Shown here: one piece after another, positions 24,791 to 32,953 of the stretch
Layout of the letters: the number at the start of each line of letters is the position of its first letter
Position numbering within the stretch: the stretch's first letter is position 1
Assembly (NCBI RefSeq): GCF_030813795.1
Contig: NZ_JAUSUX010000010.1
Span: 1 to 64,000, forward strand
DNA: 64,000 nucleotides
Direction: 5' to 3'
Source: Desulfofundulus luciae
Lineage (GTDB): Bacteria; Bacillota; Desulfotomaculia; Desulfotomaculales; Desulfovirgulaceae
Program-made: the position numbers and the translations under genes
Notes under the pieces: model-generated
Databases searched by the model: none
What the model was told of the DNA's origin: nothing
What the model saw: the letters and a program-made list of their open reading frames with translations, nothing else

Positions 24791-25699
24791 ATGTACGACC
24801 TGGTCATTATCGGGATGGGCCCGGCAGGGTTAACGGCGGCCGTATATGCGGCTCGCAAAAAGCTGTCTACCCTCTTAATTGGAAAACAGTATGGAGGCCA
24901 GATGGCCTGGGCTTCGGGAGTAGAAAACTATATCGGTTTTCAATATATCACCGGTTCCGAATTGCTGTCCAAGTTTGAAGACCATGTGAAACAATACCCC
25001 GTTAAGCGGGTCGAAGCCGAAGTAGTTAAACTAACCCGGGAGAACGGTCATTTTATCACCAGCACTGCCGGCGGCGAGGAATTTCACTCCCGGGCGGTGA
25101 TTGTAGCTTCCGGCAAGGTTCCCCGCCGGCTCAATGCGCCCGGTGAAAGGGAGTTAACGGGCCGGGGGGTCAGCTACTGCGCGGTTTGCGATGCCCCCCT
25201 TTTTGCCGGTATGGACGTGGCTGTAGTAGGCGGCGGCAACTCGGCTCTTACGGCAGCGTACGATTTGATCAAAATAGCCAAACAGGTCTACGTTGTCTCC
25301 CAGGTGGAATGGACGGCCGACCCCATTCTCGTCGATAAAGTGAAAAACGCGCCGAATCTGACCAAGCTGGTGGGGTACGAAACGGTGCGCATCGAAGGAA
25401 ACGAAAGGGTAGCGGGCATCACTTTGCGCTCCCTGGATGGACGAAAAGAAGAGAAAAGAATACCCGTGCAAGGGGTATTTATCGAAATTGGCACTGTACC
25501 CAGCACACACTTTGTCGAAGGTCTGCTGGAGCTGAACGAGAAAGGTGAAATCAAGGTCGACTGCGACTGCAGCACCTCCGTACCCGGTGCCTTTGCAGCC
25601 GGGGATGTGAGCAGCATTCCGGAAAAACAGATTATCGTTGCCGCCGGGGAAGGGGCCAAGGCCGCCCTGGGGGCCTACCGTTATTTGCTCAATCAATAG
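24791..25699 (+). CDS. Thioredoxin-reductase-like flavoprotein without the usual NADPH motif
   Basis: About 302 residues from ATG 24791; ATG 24767 is an alternative with a good AGGGAG site. FAD motif IGMGPAGLTAAVYAAR at the N-terminus, redox-active C-A-V-C-D near residue 137 and the C-terminal GAFAAGDVS motif fit thioredoxin reductase. In the NADPH domain, GGGNSALTAA is present, but the HRRDxFRA-type arginine motif is replaced by VVSQVEWTADP. This suggests a donor other than NADPH, for example ferredoxin or another reductant, as in the known ferredoxin-linked flavin reductases. No thioredoxin gene is adjacent. Confidence 0.8.
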   Translation: MYDLVIIGMGPAGLTAAVYAARKKLSTLLIGKQYGGQMAWASGVENYIGFQYITGSELLSKFEDHVKQYPVKRVEAEVVKLTRENGHFITSTAGGEEFHSRAVIVASGKVPRRLNAPGERELTGRGVSYCAVCDAPLFAGMDVAVVGGGNSALTAAYDLIKIAKQVYVVSQVEWTADPILVDKVKNAPNLTKLVGYETVRIEGNERVAGITLRSLDGRKEEKRIPVQGVFIEIGTVPSTHFVEGLLELNEKGEIKVDCDCSTSVPGAFAAGDVSSIPEKQIIVAAGEGAKAALGAYRYLLNQ

Positions 25700-25818
25700 T
25701 AAGTAGTCCGCCAACGGTAAGCCGTAAAGTGCCGATGGCTGTTGGGCTGGCCCCTTCCTGGGCAAAAAACCGGGCGGTTCCCGTTGTGCCTCCATGGGAT
25801 GGGATGGCTTTTCCGGTC

Positions 25819-27177
25819 TTAATTGGTCAGACTCTGGATGGGGGCGGGGATGCGACCTCCCCGGCGCACAAAGTTGTCCGCGGAAAAAGGATGCACCGCC
25901 ATTACGGGCGCTTCTCCTAAGAGCCCGCCAAAGGTGACTTTATCCCCCACCTTTTTGCCCGGGGCGGGAATGATTCTGACGGCGGTGGTTTTATTGTTGA
26001 TCACGCCAATGGCCACCTCATCGGCAATAATGGCGGCGATGGTTTCCGCACTGGTATCCCCGGGGACGGCAATCATGTCCAGGCCCACCGAACAGACGCA
26101 GGTCATGGCCTCCAGCTTGTCCAGGGAAAGGGCTCCTTCCTGTACTGCCCGGATCATCCCCGCGTCTTCGCTGACCGGGATAAAGGCCCCCGACAATCCG
26201 CCTACGTAGGAAGAGGCCATGGCCCCTCCTTTTTTAACGGCATCGTTTAACAGGGCCAGGGCGGCGGTGGTGCCGTGGGTGCCGCAACGTTCCAGGCCCA
26301 TGGCTTCCAGGATCTCCGCCACGCTGTCCCCTACTGCCGGGGTGGGGGCCAGGGACAGGTCTACAATGCCGAAGGGCACACCCAGCCGTTCTGCCGCCAG
26401 CCGGCCAACCAGCTCCCCCATCCGGGTAATTTTAAAAGCCGTCTTTTTCACTGTTTCCGCCAGTGTTCCGAAATCCGCATTGCCCACCCGGGCGACGGCG
26501 TTTTTAACCACTCCCGGTCCGGACACCCCTACATTGATGGTACATTCGGGCTCCCCGACTCCATGAAAGGCGCCGGCCATAAAGGGGTTGTCCTCGGGGA
26601 CGTTGCTGAAAACCACCAGTTTGGCACAGCCTAAACCGCCCTGTTCCGCCGTCCGCGCGGCGGTTTCTTTAATCACCCGGCCCATCAGGTAAACGGCGTC
26701 CATATTTATGCCCGCCCTGGTGGTAGCCACGTTTACCGAGGCGCAGACCCTTCCGGTGCCGGCCAGGGCGGCGGGGATGGAAGTAATCAATATCCGGTCC
26801 CCGCCGGTAAAGCCTTTGTGTACCAGGGCAGAAAAGCCGCCGATAAAGTTTACCCCTACGGCGGCCGCGGCGGCATCCAGGGTAAGGGCGTATTCCATGT
26901 AATCTTCCTGACGGCTGCATTCGGCAATCAGGGAAATGGGGGTGACGGAGATCCGTTTGTGTACGATGGGAATGCCGTATTCCCGGCTGATTTCTTCTCC
27001 CACCGCAACCAGCCTGCTGGCCAGGCGGGTGATTTTATCGTAGATTTTCCGGCATGCCGTCTTGGGATCCGGGTCCGCGCAGTCCCGCAGACTGATGCCC
27101 ATGGTAATGGTGCGAATGTCCAGGTTTTCTTCCTGGACCATCTTGATGGTTTCCATGATTTCTGCCAGGGTAAGCAT
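25819..27177 (-). CDS. UPF0210 (PFL/DUF711) family protein
   Basis: The 452-residue protein belongs to UPF0210 (DUF711), found next to a small ACT protein in many Firmicutes and archaea. Characteristic sequences are [18 protein letters not shown] near residue 20, [18 protein letters not shown] near 327 and [16 protein letters not shown] near 362. The biochemical function is unknown to me. It is transcribed away from the livK region and converges with the thioredoxin-reductase-like gene. Normally the ACT gene lies directly upstream; here about 350 bases containing a palindromic element separate them. Confidence 0.9.
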   Translation of the reverse strand: MLTLAEIMETIKMVQEENLDIRTITMGISLRDCADPDPKTACRKIYDKITRLASRLVAVGEEISREYGIPIVHKRISVTPISLIAECSRQEDYMEYALTLDAAAAAVGVNFIGGFSALVHKGFTGGDRILITSIPAALAGTGRVCASVNVATTRAGINMDAVYLMGRVIKETAARTAEQGGLGCAKLVVFSNVPEDNPFMAGAFHGVGEPECTINVGVSGPGVVKNAVARVGNADFGTLAETVKKTAFKITRMGELVGRLAAERLGVPFGIVDLSLAPTPAVGDSVAEILEAMGLERCGTHGTTAALALLNDAVKKGGAMASSYVGGLSGAFIPVSEDAGMIRAVQEGALSLDKLEAMTCVCSVGLDMIAVPGDTSAETIAAIIADEVAIGVINNKTTAVRIIPAPGKKVGDKVTFGGLLGEAPVMAVHPFSADNFVRRGGRIPAPIQSLTN

Positions 27178-27234
27178 GGTATTTGTTTCTCCTTCGTTTT
27201 TTACTTATTCAATTACCAAAAGCATTTGCGCAGG

Positions 27235-27492
27235 GACGGTGCGCTGATTCTGAGCAAACGACTTGCGCAGCGCCGGTAACAGCACCAGGCGAAGCAAGGC
27301 TGCCGGCTCGGCTCTCGAGGACGCCAAACGAAAACGAATGGAAGAACACTTATTGGTGACACATCGGGCAGTTAAAAATGGTTGGGAGGTAACAGTGTCG
27401 ATGGTAATCCGCAGAGAGCCAGAGCCGGCCCGTAGCAAGCCGTGGTGCTGTCGGCGCGGAGCACTGGAGTGCGCGAAGAACAGCGCACCGTC
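27235..27492. repeat. 258-bp imperfect palindromic element, MITE-like
   Basis: The ends GACGGTGCGCTG (27235-27246) and CAGCGCACCGTC (27481-27492) are perfect inverse complements. The complementarity continues inward with gaps for about 85 bases, for example GCGCCGGTAACAGCACCA near 27270 with TGGTGCTGTCGGCGC near 27443, and GCCGGCTCGGCTCTC near 27302 with GAGAGCCAGAGCCGGC near 27413. No coding frame is supported. It sits between two genes that are usually adjacent, so insertion of a MITE-like element is likely; no target duplication was identified. A structured RNA is the alternative. Confidence 0.6.
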
Positions 27493-27529
27493 ATTTTTCA
27501 GTGTTATGCGTTAAAAAAGCCCTTTCAGG

Positions 27530-27823
27530 CTAAATCCTGTGCATGAAGCGAAAGGCGTCCTCGTGCTGGGCGTCGATGCGCACCCCCAGTTCGGACCCTT
27601 TTGCCGCCAGGCGTTCTTTTAAAGTGCTCAGGTTGATGCGGCTTTTTTCCATGTCGGCAATCATGATCATGGCCAGGAATTCCTGCAATATGGTCTGGCT
27701 GATGTCCAGGATATTGATGTTGTTTTCGGCCAGCACCTGGGCCACCCCGGCGATAATGCCCACCCGGTCGGGCCCCAGGACGGTGACGATGATCCGGTTT
27801 TTCTTTGGTTCCTGTGCAGACAT
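27530..27823 (-). CDS. ACT-domain protein (UPF0237)
   Basis: The 97-residue protein is a single-chain pair of ACT-like units: RIIVTVLGPDRVGIIAGVAQVLAENNINILDISQ at the N-terminus and a C-terminal GVRIDAQHEDAFRFMHRI tail. ACT domains bind amino acids or other small ligands. It normally pairs with the UPF0210 protein encoded downstream on the same strand. The ATG start follows a GGAAG site. Confidence 0.88.
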   Translation of the reverse strand: MSAQEPKKNRIIVTVLGPDRVGIIAGVAQVLAENNINILDISQTILQEFLAMIMIADMEKSRINLSTLKERLAAKGSELGVRIDAQHEDAFRFMHRI

Positions 27824-28012
27824 ATGGACTTCTTCCTTTCTGTAGGCTCGACAAATAACTATTCGCTTTAAAAAGGTGGAACTCCTGCCGGTAACGTAGC
27901 CTTTAAAACATGCCGCCGCCTGCGGGCCAGTTGTACAACTACCCGCGCAAGGTGTTGATATTTGTATAGTTTTTTAAACAAGTAACGAATCAGGTTTTGC
28001 CTGAAAAAAAGA

Positions 28013-28042
28013 TTGACACCTGGCTTTTGGCAAGTGTAAAAT
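28013..28042 (+). promoter_or_regulatory. Sigma-A type promoter upstream of the livK leader
   Basis: TTGACA at 28013-28018 and TAAAAT at 28037-28042 are separated by 18 bases. Transcription should start near 28049-28050 and first produce a structured leader of about 100 nt. Confidence 0.7.
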
Positions 28043-28048
28043 GAAAAA

Positions 28049-28152
28049 AAGGGTAAAGTTGTTCCCAGGGGACCGGGCAACGGTGCCTGACCGGTGGATC
28101 GGGGAAAGATCCCAACAAGCCTGCTAAACTAAGGGGGTGCGGGATCTTTTTT
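28049..28152 (+). ncRNA. Candidate cis-regulatory leader RNA or small RNA with terminator
   Basis: A compact GC-rich leader follows the promoter and ends in a strong intrinsic terminator: AAAGATCCC (28105-28113) pairs with GGGATCTTT (28141-28149), with a T-run at 28147-28152. GATCC (28108-28112) can instead pair with GGATC (28096-28100), which would break the terminator, so two exclusive folds exist. Upstream, ACCGGGCAACGGTGCCTGACCGGT could form a further ligand- or protein-binding fold. No known riboswitch class was recognised. It could also be a free-standing small RNA. Confidence 0.5.
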
Positions 28153-28378
28153 ATTTTGGTATGGGTGATGGTGTCTAAAAATACGGACAAAAAAAATTTC
28201 TTATTTGTCGATTTTTTGAAAAGGATTTGGGCCCTTAAAGTCGAAATATTTTATTCTAAGGAATTTTCAGAAAATGGAGGTGAAAGTGCTACAAGGGGTT
28301 GCATAGCGAGTTAACGGGGGTAGGCAAAAGGGTTTGGGAAAGTTAAAGAAAGTTAAAGAAAAAGGAGGAGGAGAACAG
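28153..28378 (+). promoter_or_regulatory. livK upstream region with a weak sigma-54-like site
   Basis: AT-rich untranslated DNA between the leader terminator and livK. TGGAGGTGAAAGTGCT at 28275-28290 has GG and GC at the -24/-12 spacing, but it matches the consensus poorly elsewhere and also looks like a ribosome site before a ten-codon frame. The true livK ribosome site AAGGAGGAGGAG lies at 28361-28372. Confidence 0.3.
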
Positions 28379-29584
28379 TTGAAAAAGTATAAGGTAGCCC
28401 TGGTATTATTAAGTGTGTTGCTCATGATTGCCCTGGTGGCCGGGTGTGGTGGTAAAACTGGCACTTCGGGCGGTGGCGAAAATAAAGGCGGGGCGTCGGG
28501 TGATACCATTAAGATTGGTTTCATGGGCGCTTTGACCGGAAACGAGGCCAGCTACGGTATAGAAACTTTAAAAGGCATGAAAATGGCCGCCGAGGACTTA
28601 AATAAAGAAGGCGGCGTGCTGGGCAAAAAGATTGAAATCGTGGAGTCGGACCACGGCAGCAAGCAAACTGAGGCTGCCGCCGTGGTGCAGAAAATGATTA
28701 GCAAGGACCGGGTGGTGGCCATTGTAGGCGATCCCACTACCGGCAAGACCAAGCTGGCCGCACCCATCTGCCAGCAAAATAAGGTTGTTCTCCTTTCTGC
28801 CGGCGCAGTGGGTCCAGGCGTGGTGGAGTTGGGCGATTATATTTTCCGGGATACCCTTTTGGATGCCGTGGCTGCTCCGGCGGTAACCGATTATCTGGTC
28901 AACAAGCTGGGGTGGAAGAAAGTGGCCATTGTTACTTCCACCAACAACGACTACAGCGTGGGCCTGACCAAGATCTTTGAAGGGGCGCTGGCCAAGCATA
29001 ACGCCCAAATAGTCGATAGAGAGAGCATCCAGGACGGGGACCAGGATTTCAGCGCCCAGGTGACCCGGATCAAGCAGGCCAAGCCCGACGGGATTATCTT
29101 TACCGGCTATTACACCGAGGGCGGCCTGTTTATGAAAGAAGTGCGCAAGCAGGGCCTGGACCTGAAGATGGCCGGTGGCGACGGTCTGCTTTCCCCGGTG
29201 CTCTGGAAGCTGGGCGGCGATGCGGTTGAGGGCAGCATGGTGTACACCGGTTTTGCCGCCGACCCTGCCAATGCCGCTCCCCAGACCAAAGAGTTCATCA
29301 AGAAATACCAGGCGGCCAATGACAACAAGCTGCCCGATATGTTCTCCGCCCAGGGTTACGATGCAGTGATGTTGCTGGCCAAGGCCATGAAGGAAGCCAA
29401 CAGCACCGATCCTTCTAAATTTAAAGATGCTTTAGCAAAGACCAGGGATTATCCGGGTGTTTCCGGTACGTTGACCTTCCTGCCCAACCGGGAGCCCGTC
29501 AAGAGCCCGGTGTACTTGCTGGAAGTGAAGAACCAGCAATTCAGCATCAAGGCAGCTCTACCTACCGAGGCGCCGAAAGCCTGA
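28379..29584 (+). CDS. livK: Branched-chain-type amino acid ABC transporter, substrate-binding lipoprotein
   Basis: About 401 residues from TTG 28379, seven bases after a very strong AAGGAGG site; an upstream in-frame TTG is rejected. The signal peptide KKYKVALVLLSVLLMIALVAGC has a lipobox ending at Cys22, then a glycine/lysine linker. The periplasmic-type domain begins IKIGFMGALTGNEASYG, the LivJ/LivK family start. The ligand may be branched-chain amino acids, proline, amides or others. The downstream P5C dehydrogenase operon makes proline or a related amino acid a fair guess. Confidence 0.92.
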   Translation: MKKYKVALVLLSVLLMIALVAGCGGKTGTSGGGENKGGASGDTIKIGFMGALTGNEASYGIETLKGMKMAAEDLNKEGGVLGKKIEIVESDHGSKQTEAAAVVQKMISKDRVVAIVGDPTTGKTKLAAPICQQNKVVLLSAGAVGPGVVELGDYIFRDTLLDAVAAPAVTDYLVNKLGWKKVAIVTSTNNDYSVGLTKIFEGALAKHNAQIVDRESIQDGDQDFSAQVTRIKQAKPDGIIFTGYYTEGGLFMKEVRKQGLDLKMAGGDGLLSPVLWKLGGDAVEGSMVYTGFAADPANAAPQTKEFIKKYQAANDNKLPDMFSAQGYDAVMLLAKAMKEANSTDPSKFKDALAKTRDYPGVSGTLTFLPNREPVKSPVYLLEVKNQQFSIKAALPTEAPKA

Positions 29585-29602
29585 TCCTTATTTCCAGTTT
29601 CC

Positions 29603-29635
29603 GGTGGAACCGGGTCGAACTTACCCGGTTCCACC
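29603..29635 (+). promoter_or_regulatory. Intercistronic hairpin between livK and livH
   Basis: GGTGGAACCGGG pairs perfectly with CCCGGTTCCACC around a 9-base loop, without a T-run. Such hairpins after binding-protein genes usually protect the upstream mRNA and lower expression of the membrane genes that follow. Confidence 0.7.
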
Positions 29636-29660
29636 AGAAATTTGTTTTGTGGAGGGAGCC

Positions 29661-30533
29661 ATGTTACTGCAACAAATTATTAACGGCCTCACCCTGGGGG
29701 CCACTTACGCCTTAATTGCCCTGGGTTACACCATGGTTTACGGCATCATCCAGTTGATTAACTTTGCCCACGGCGACATTTACATGATCGGCGCCTTTAT
29801 CGGGGTGGCGGCGGTAGCCCTCTTCCACCAGAATTTTTTCCTCACCCTGACCACCGCCATGCTCGCCTGTGTGGTCCTGGGGGTGACCATCGAGCGGGTA
29901 GCCTATCGTCCTTTGCGCCGTGCCCCCCGTTTGAATCTCCTCATTACCACCATTGGAGTATCCATCTTTCTGGAAACCTTTATGACCGTCCTCAAAGGCC
30001 CGCAGCCCACCGGGTTTCCTCCCGTTTTGAAAAATGTGACCCTGCGGGTGGGCACCCTGGAGTTCTCCAGCATCCAGATGGTTATCTTGCTGGTTTCTGT
30101 GGCCCTGATGGTGGGATTGCAGTTTATCGTCAAGTACACTAAAATCGGCAAGGCCATGCGGGCGGCCTCCGAGGATTACGATACGGCCAGCCTGATGGGC
30201 ATCAACATCAACCGGGTGATTTCCTTTACCTTTGCCATCGGGTCTGCCCTGGCCGCGGCGGGTGGAGTGCTGGTAGGGATTTATTTTAACTCCGTATCTC
30301 CTTATATGGGTGTGACTGCCGGTCTGAAAGCCTTTGTGGCGGCGGTGCTGGGTGGTATCGGCAATATTCCCGGCGCCATGCTGGGCGGCCTGCTCCTGGG
30401 TCTGGCCGAGGTTTTTGGCGTGGCCGCAGGCTTTTCGACCTATAAAGATGCCATTGCCTTTACCCTGCTGATCATTATTTTGCTGGTCAGGCCTACCGGT
30501 CTTTTGGGGCGGCCCATCCAGAGGAAGGTGTAG
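29661..30533 (+). CDS. livH: Branched-chain-type amino acid ABC transporter permease LivH
   Basis: About 290 residues from ATG 29661, after GGAGGGAG; an upstream in-frame start at 29604 lies in the intercistronic hairpin. The N-terminus LLQQIINGLTLGATYALIALG is the family signature, with about eight membrane helices and the conserved GLKAFVAAVLGGIGNIPGAMLGG loop that contacts the ATPases. It forms the channel with LivM. Confidence 0.93.
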   Translation: MLLQQIINGLTLGATYALIALGYTMVYGIIQLINFAHGDIYMIGAFIGVAAVALFHQNFFLTLTTAMLACVVLGVTIERVAYRPLRRAPRLNLLITTIGVSIFLETFMTVLKGPQPTGFPPVLKNVTLRVGTLEFSSIQMVILLVSVALMVGLQFIVKYTKIGKAMRAASEDYDTASLMGININRVISFTFAIGSALAAAGGVLVGIYFNSVSPYMGVTAGLKAFVAAVLGGIGNIPGAMLGGLLLGLAEVFGVAAGFSTYKDAIAFTLLIIILLVRPTGLLGRPIQRKV

Positions 30534-30538
30534 AAATT

Positions 30539-31423
30539 ATGTCACAATGGCTAGCCAGTGTAATTGACCCCTATTACCAGCAGGTGCTCATGCTGGTGGG
30601 CATTTATATCATTGCGGCTTTAGGCCTGAACCTGATTACCGGCTTGTGCGGTCAGCTTACCTTTGGGCATGCTGCTTTCTTAAGTATTGGCGCCTACACG
30701 GCGGCAATATTAACCAGGAATTTCCATATGCCTTTTCTAGCAAGTCTTATCCTGGGCGGATTAATGGCGGCTTTATTTGGAATATTGCTGGGTATTCCCG
30801 TACTCAAGCTCACCGGTGACTACCTGGGTATTGCCACCCTGGGCTTCGGGGAAATTGTGCGGGTGGCCTTCACAAATATGAAAATAACCGGGGGAGCCAT
30901 TGGACTGGCTGCCATTCCCCGTGCATCCAACCTGGTAAATGTAACCATTTTTGTGATCCTGGCCGTGGCGGCCGCGGTTTTGCTGGAGAATTCCCGCTTT
31001 GGCCGCGCTTTGAAGGCCATACGGGAGGATGAGATTGCCGCCGGGGCCATGGGCATTAACGCCATGTGGTACAAGATCCAGGCTTTCGGCATCGGTTGCT
31101 TCCTGGCCGGGATCAGCGGGGGCTTTTATGCCCATATGCTGCAATACTTAAACCCCAACGACTTTGGCTTTTTGAAATCCTTTGAGATTTTGAACTTCGT
31201 AGTGCTGGGCGGTCTGGGAAGCATCCCGGGGACAATTGTTGGTACGACCGTGCTCACCCTGGCTCCCGAGTTCCTGCGCTTCGTCCAGGAATACCGGATG
31301 ATGATTTACGGTTTGCTTCTGGTATTAATGATGATCTTCCGGCCCAACGGTTTGCTGGGTGGCGTTAACTTCCGCCGCCTGTTGCGGCGCAGAAAACAAA
31401 AGGCGACGGCCCTGAGCAGTTAA
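30539..31423 (+). CDS. livM: Branched-chain-type amino acid ABC transporter permease LivM
   Basis: 294 residues, about eight membrane helices, with [23 protein letters not shown] near residue 30 and the ATPase-contact loop [16 protein letters not shown] near 222. It starts at ATG 30539, five bases after livH. The second permease of the LivHM heterodimer. Confidence 0.93.
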   Translation: MSQWLASVIDPYYQQVLMLVGIYIIAALGLNLITGLCGQLTFGHAAFLSIGAYTAAILTRNFHMPFLASLILGGLMAALFGILLGIPVLKLTGDYLGIATLGFGEIVRVAFTNMKITGGAIGLAAIPRASNLVNVTIFVILAVAAAVLLENSRFGRALKAIREDEIAAGAMGINAMWYKIQAFGIGCFLAGISGGFYAHMLQYLNPNDFGFLKSFEILNFVVLGGLGSIPGTIVGTTVLTLAPEFLRFVQEYRMMIYGLLLVLMMIFRPNGLLGGVNFRRLLRRRKQKATALSS

Positions 31424-31466
31424 AAAAAACGTCGGACACTTGTTCGACCTGATGGCGGGAGGATGT

Positions 31467-32231
31467 ATGGCAGCAATCCTGGAGTTAAAAGGTTTAAGCA
31501 TCCGGTTCGGCGGCCTTTGTGCCGTGGATGATGTGGACATGACCATAGAGGAAGGGGAAATTCGGGTCCTGATTGGCCCCAACGGGGCGGGAAAAAGCAC
31601 CATCTTCAACCTGGTCACCGGCATCTACCGCCCCACGGGGGGTGAAATCATTTTTCGCGGTGAAAAAATAAACGGCCTGCCCCCCCACGAGATAACCGCC
31701 CGGGGCATCGCCCGTACCTTTCAAAACATCCGTCTTTTTGGCAATCTGACGGTGCTGGAAAATGTACAGATCGGCCGGCATTGCCGGGGCAGGGCGGGAG
31801 TATGGGGGGCCCTTTTGCCCTTTGGCCGCGTGCGGGCGGAAGAAACAAGGATCACCGCGCGGGCACGGGAGTTGCTGGAATTCATGGGTCTAGATGCCAA
31901 GGAGGAGGAGCTGGCCAGGAATCTTTCCTACGGTGAACAAAGGCGGCTGGAAATTGCCCGGGCCCTGGCTACCGATCCCAAAATAATTTTGCTGGATGAG
32001 CCGGCGGCCGGGATGAACCCGCAGGAAAAACAGGACCTTTCCGGGATGGTCCGCCGCATCCGGGACATGGGAATCACCATTTTCCTGGTGGAACACGATA
32101 TGAAGTTTGTCATGAGCCTGGCCGACCGGGTGGCGGTGCTGGATTACGGCAGAAAGATAGCCGATGGGACTCCCGCCGAAGTACAGCAGGATCCGGCGGT
32201 AATTGAGGCCTACCTGGGGAAGGATGTGTGA
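31467..32231 (+). CDS. livG: ABC transporter ATPase LivG
   Basis: About 254 residues from ATG 31467 (GGGAGG upstream; an earlier in-frame TTG is rejected). Walker [10 protein letters not shown] near residue 36, signature [17 protein letters not shown] near 150, Walker [15 protein letters not shown] and the switch histidine in VEHDMKFV. The extended C-terminal end [13 protein letters not shown] is typical for LivG. Its stop overlaps livF (GTGA). Confidence 0.95.
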   Translation: MAAILELKGLSIRFGGLCAVDDVDMTIEEGEIRVLIGPNGAGKSTIFNLVTGIYRPTGGEIIFRGEKINGLPPHEITARGIARTFQNIRLFGNLTVLENVQIGRHCRGRAGVWGALLPFGRVRAEETRITARARELLEFMGLDAKEEELARNLSYGEQRRLEIARALATDPKIILLDEPAAGMNPQEKQDLSGMVRRIRDMGITIFLVEHDMKFVMSLADRVAVLDYGRKIADGTPAEVQQDPAVIEAYLGKDV

Positions 32232-32938
32232 AGGTGCTGGAGGTTAAAGAGGTCAGCGTTGCCTACGGGGTAATTGAAGCCTTGAAAGGCATATCTTTTT
32301 CGGTAAAGGAAGGGGAGATTGTGGCCCTGATTGGTGCCAACGGGGCGGGTAAGACTACCACCCTGCGCACCATTTCCGGCCTTTTGCGGGTCCAAAAAGG
32401 TCAGATCACCTACAAAGGCCGCGATATTACCAAATTGCCTCCCTACAAAATTGTGGAGCTCGGTCTGACCCAGGTGCCCGAGGGCAGGCGGGTATTCAGC
32501 CGCATGACGGTGCTGGAAAACCTGGAGATGGGGGCGTATGTGGTGCGCAGCCGCTCCGAGTTGAAGGCGGGGCTGGAACGGGTTTTCGAGCGTTTTCCCC
32601 GCCTGGCCGAGCGCAAAAATCAGCTGGCCGGTACTTTAAGCGGTGGAGAACAGCAGATGCTGGCCATGGGCCGCGCCCTGATGTCCCGGCCGGAGCTTTT
32701 ACTGTTAGATGAGCCCTCCATGGGGCTGGCGCCGCTTTTGGTGCGGGAAGTATTTTCCATCATTCAGGAGATTAATAAGGCGGGTACGACCATTCTTTTG
32801 GTGGAACAAAATGCCCATATGGCCCTCTCCATTGCTCACAGGGCCTATGTGCTGCAAACGGGGGAAATAACCCTGGAGGGTCCGGCGGCAGAACTTATGC
32901 AGAAACCGGAGGTCAAGAGGGCCTATCTGGGTGAATGA
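32228..32938 (+). CDS. livF: ABC transporter ATPase LivF
   Basis: 236 residues from GTG 32228, overlapping livG by 4 bases. Walker A GANGAGKTTT near residue 36, signature LSGGEQQMLAMGRALM near 137, Walker B LLLLDEPSMGLAP and VEQNAHMAL. It completes the LivKHMGF set. The sigma-54 activator gene begins 15 bases later on the same strand, so it is probably co-transcribed. Confidence 0.95.
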   Translation: MKVLEVKEVSVAYGVIEALKGISFSVKEGEIVALIGANGAGKTTTLRTISGLLRVQKGQITYKGRDITKLPPYKIVELGLTQVPEGRRVFSRMTVLENLEMGAYVVRSRSELKAGLERVFERFPRLAERKNQLAGTLSGGEQQMLAMGRALMSRPELLLLDEPSMGLAPLLVREVFSIIQEINKAGTTILLVEQNAHMALSIAHRAYVLQTGEITLEGPAAELMQKPEVKRAYLGE

Positions 32939-32953
32939 TGGGGAGAATGACCT

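Noticed and set aside
27263-27514. An 83-codon frame inside the palindromic element
   Set aside because: Both strands of the palindrome are open by chance; the arms are inverted repeats, not protein-like, and no ribosome site precedes it.
27868-27900. T-box-like AAGGTGGAACTCC
   Set aside because: It lacks the conserved continuation of the T-box antiterminator, has no stem I upstream, and no gene follows in the right place.
28060-28110. SAM- or SAH-type riboswitch in the livK leader
   Set aside because: A CCGGGCAACGG stretch recalls core motifs, but the surrounding helices of these classes cannot be built from this sequence.
28275-28290. TGGAGGTGAAAGTGCT as a sigma-54 promoter for livK
   Set aside because: Only the GG/GC spacing fits; the rest departs from consensus, and a good sigma-A promoter lies upstream. 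Kept only as a weak note.
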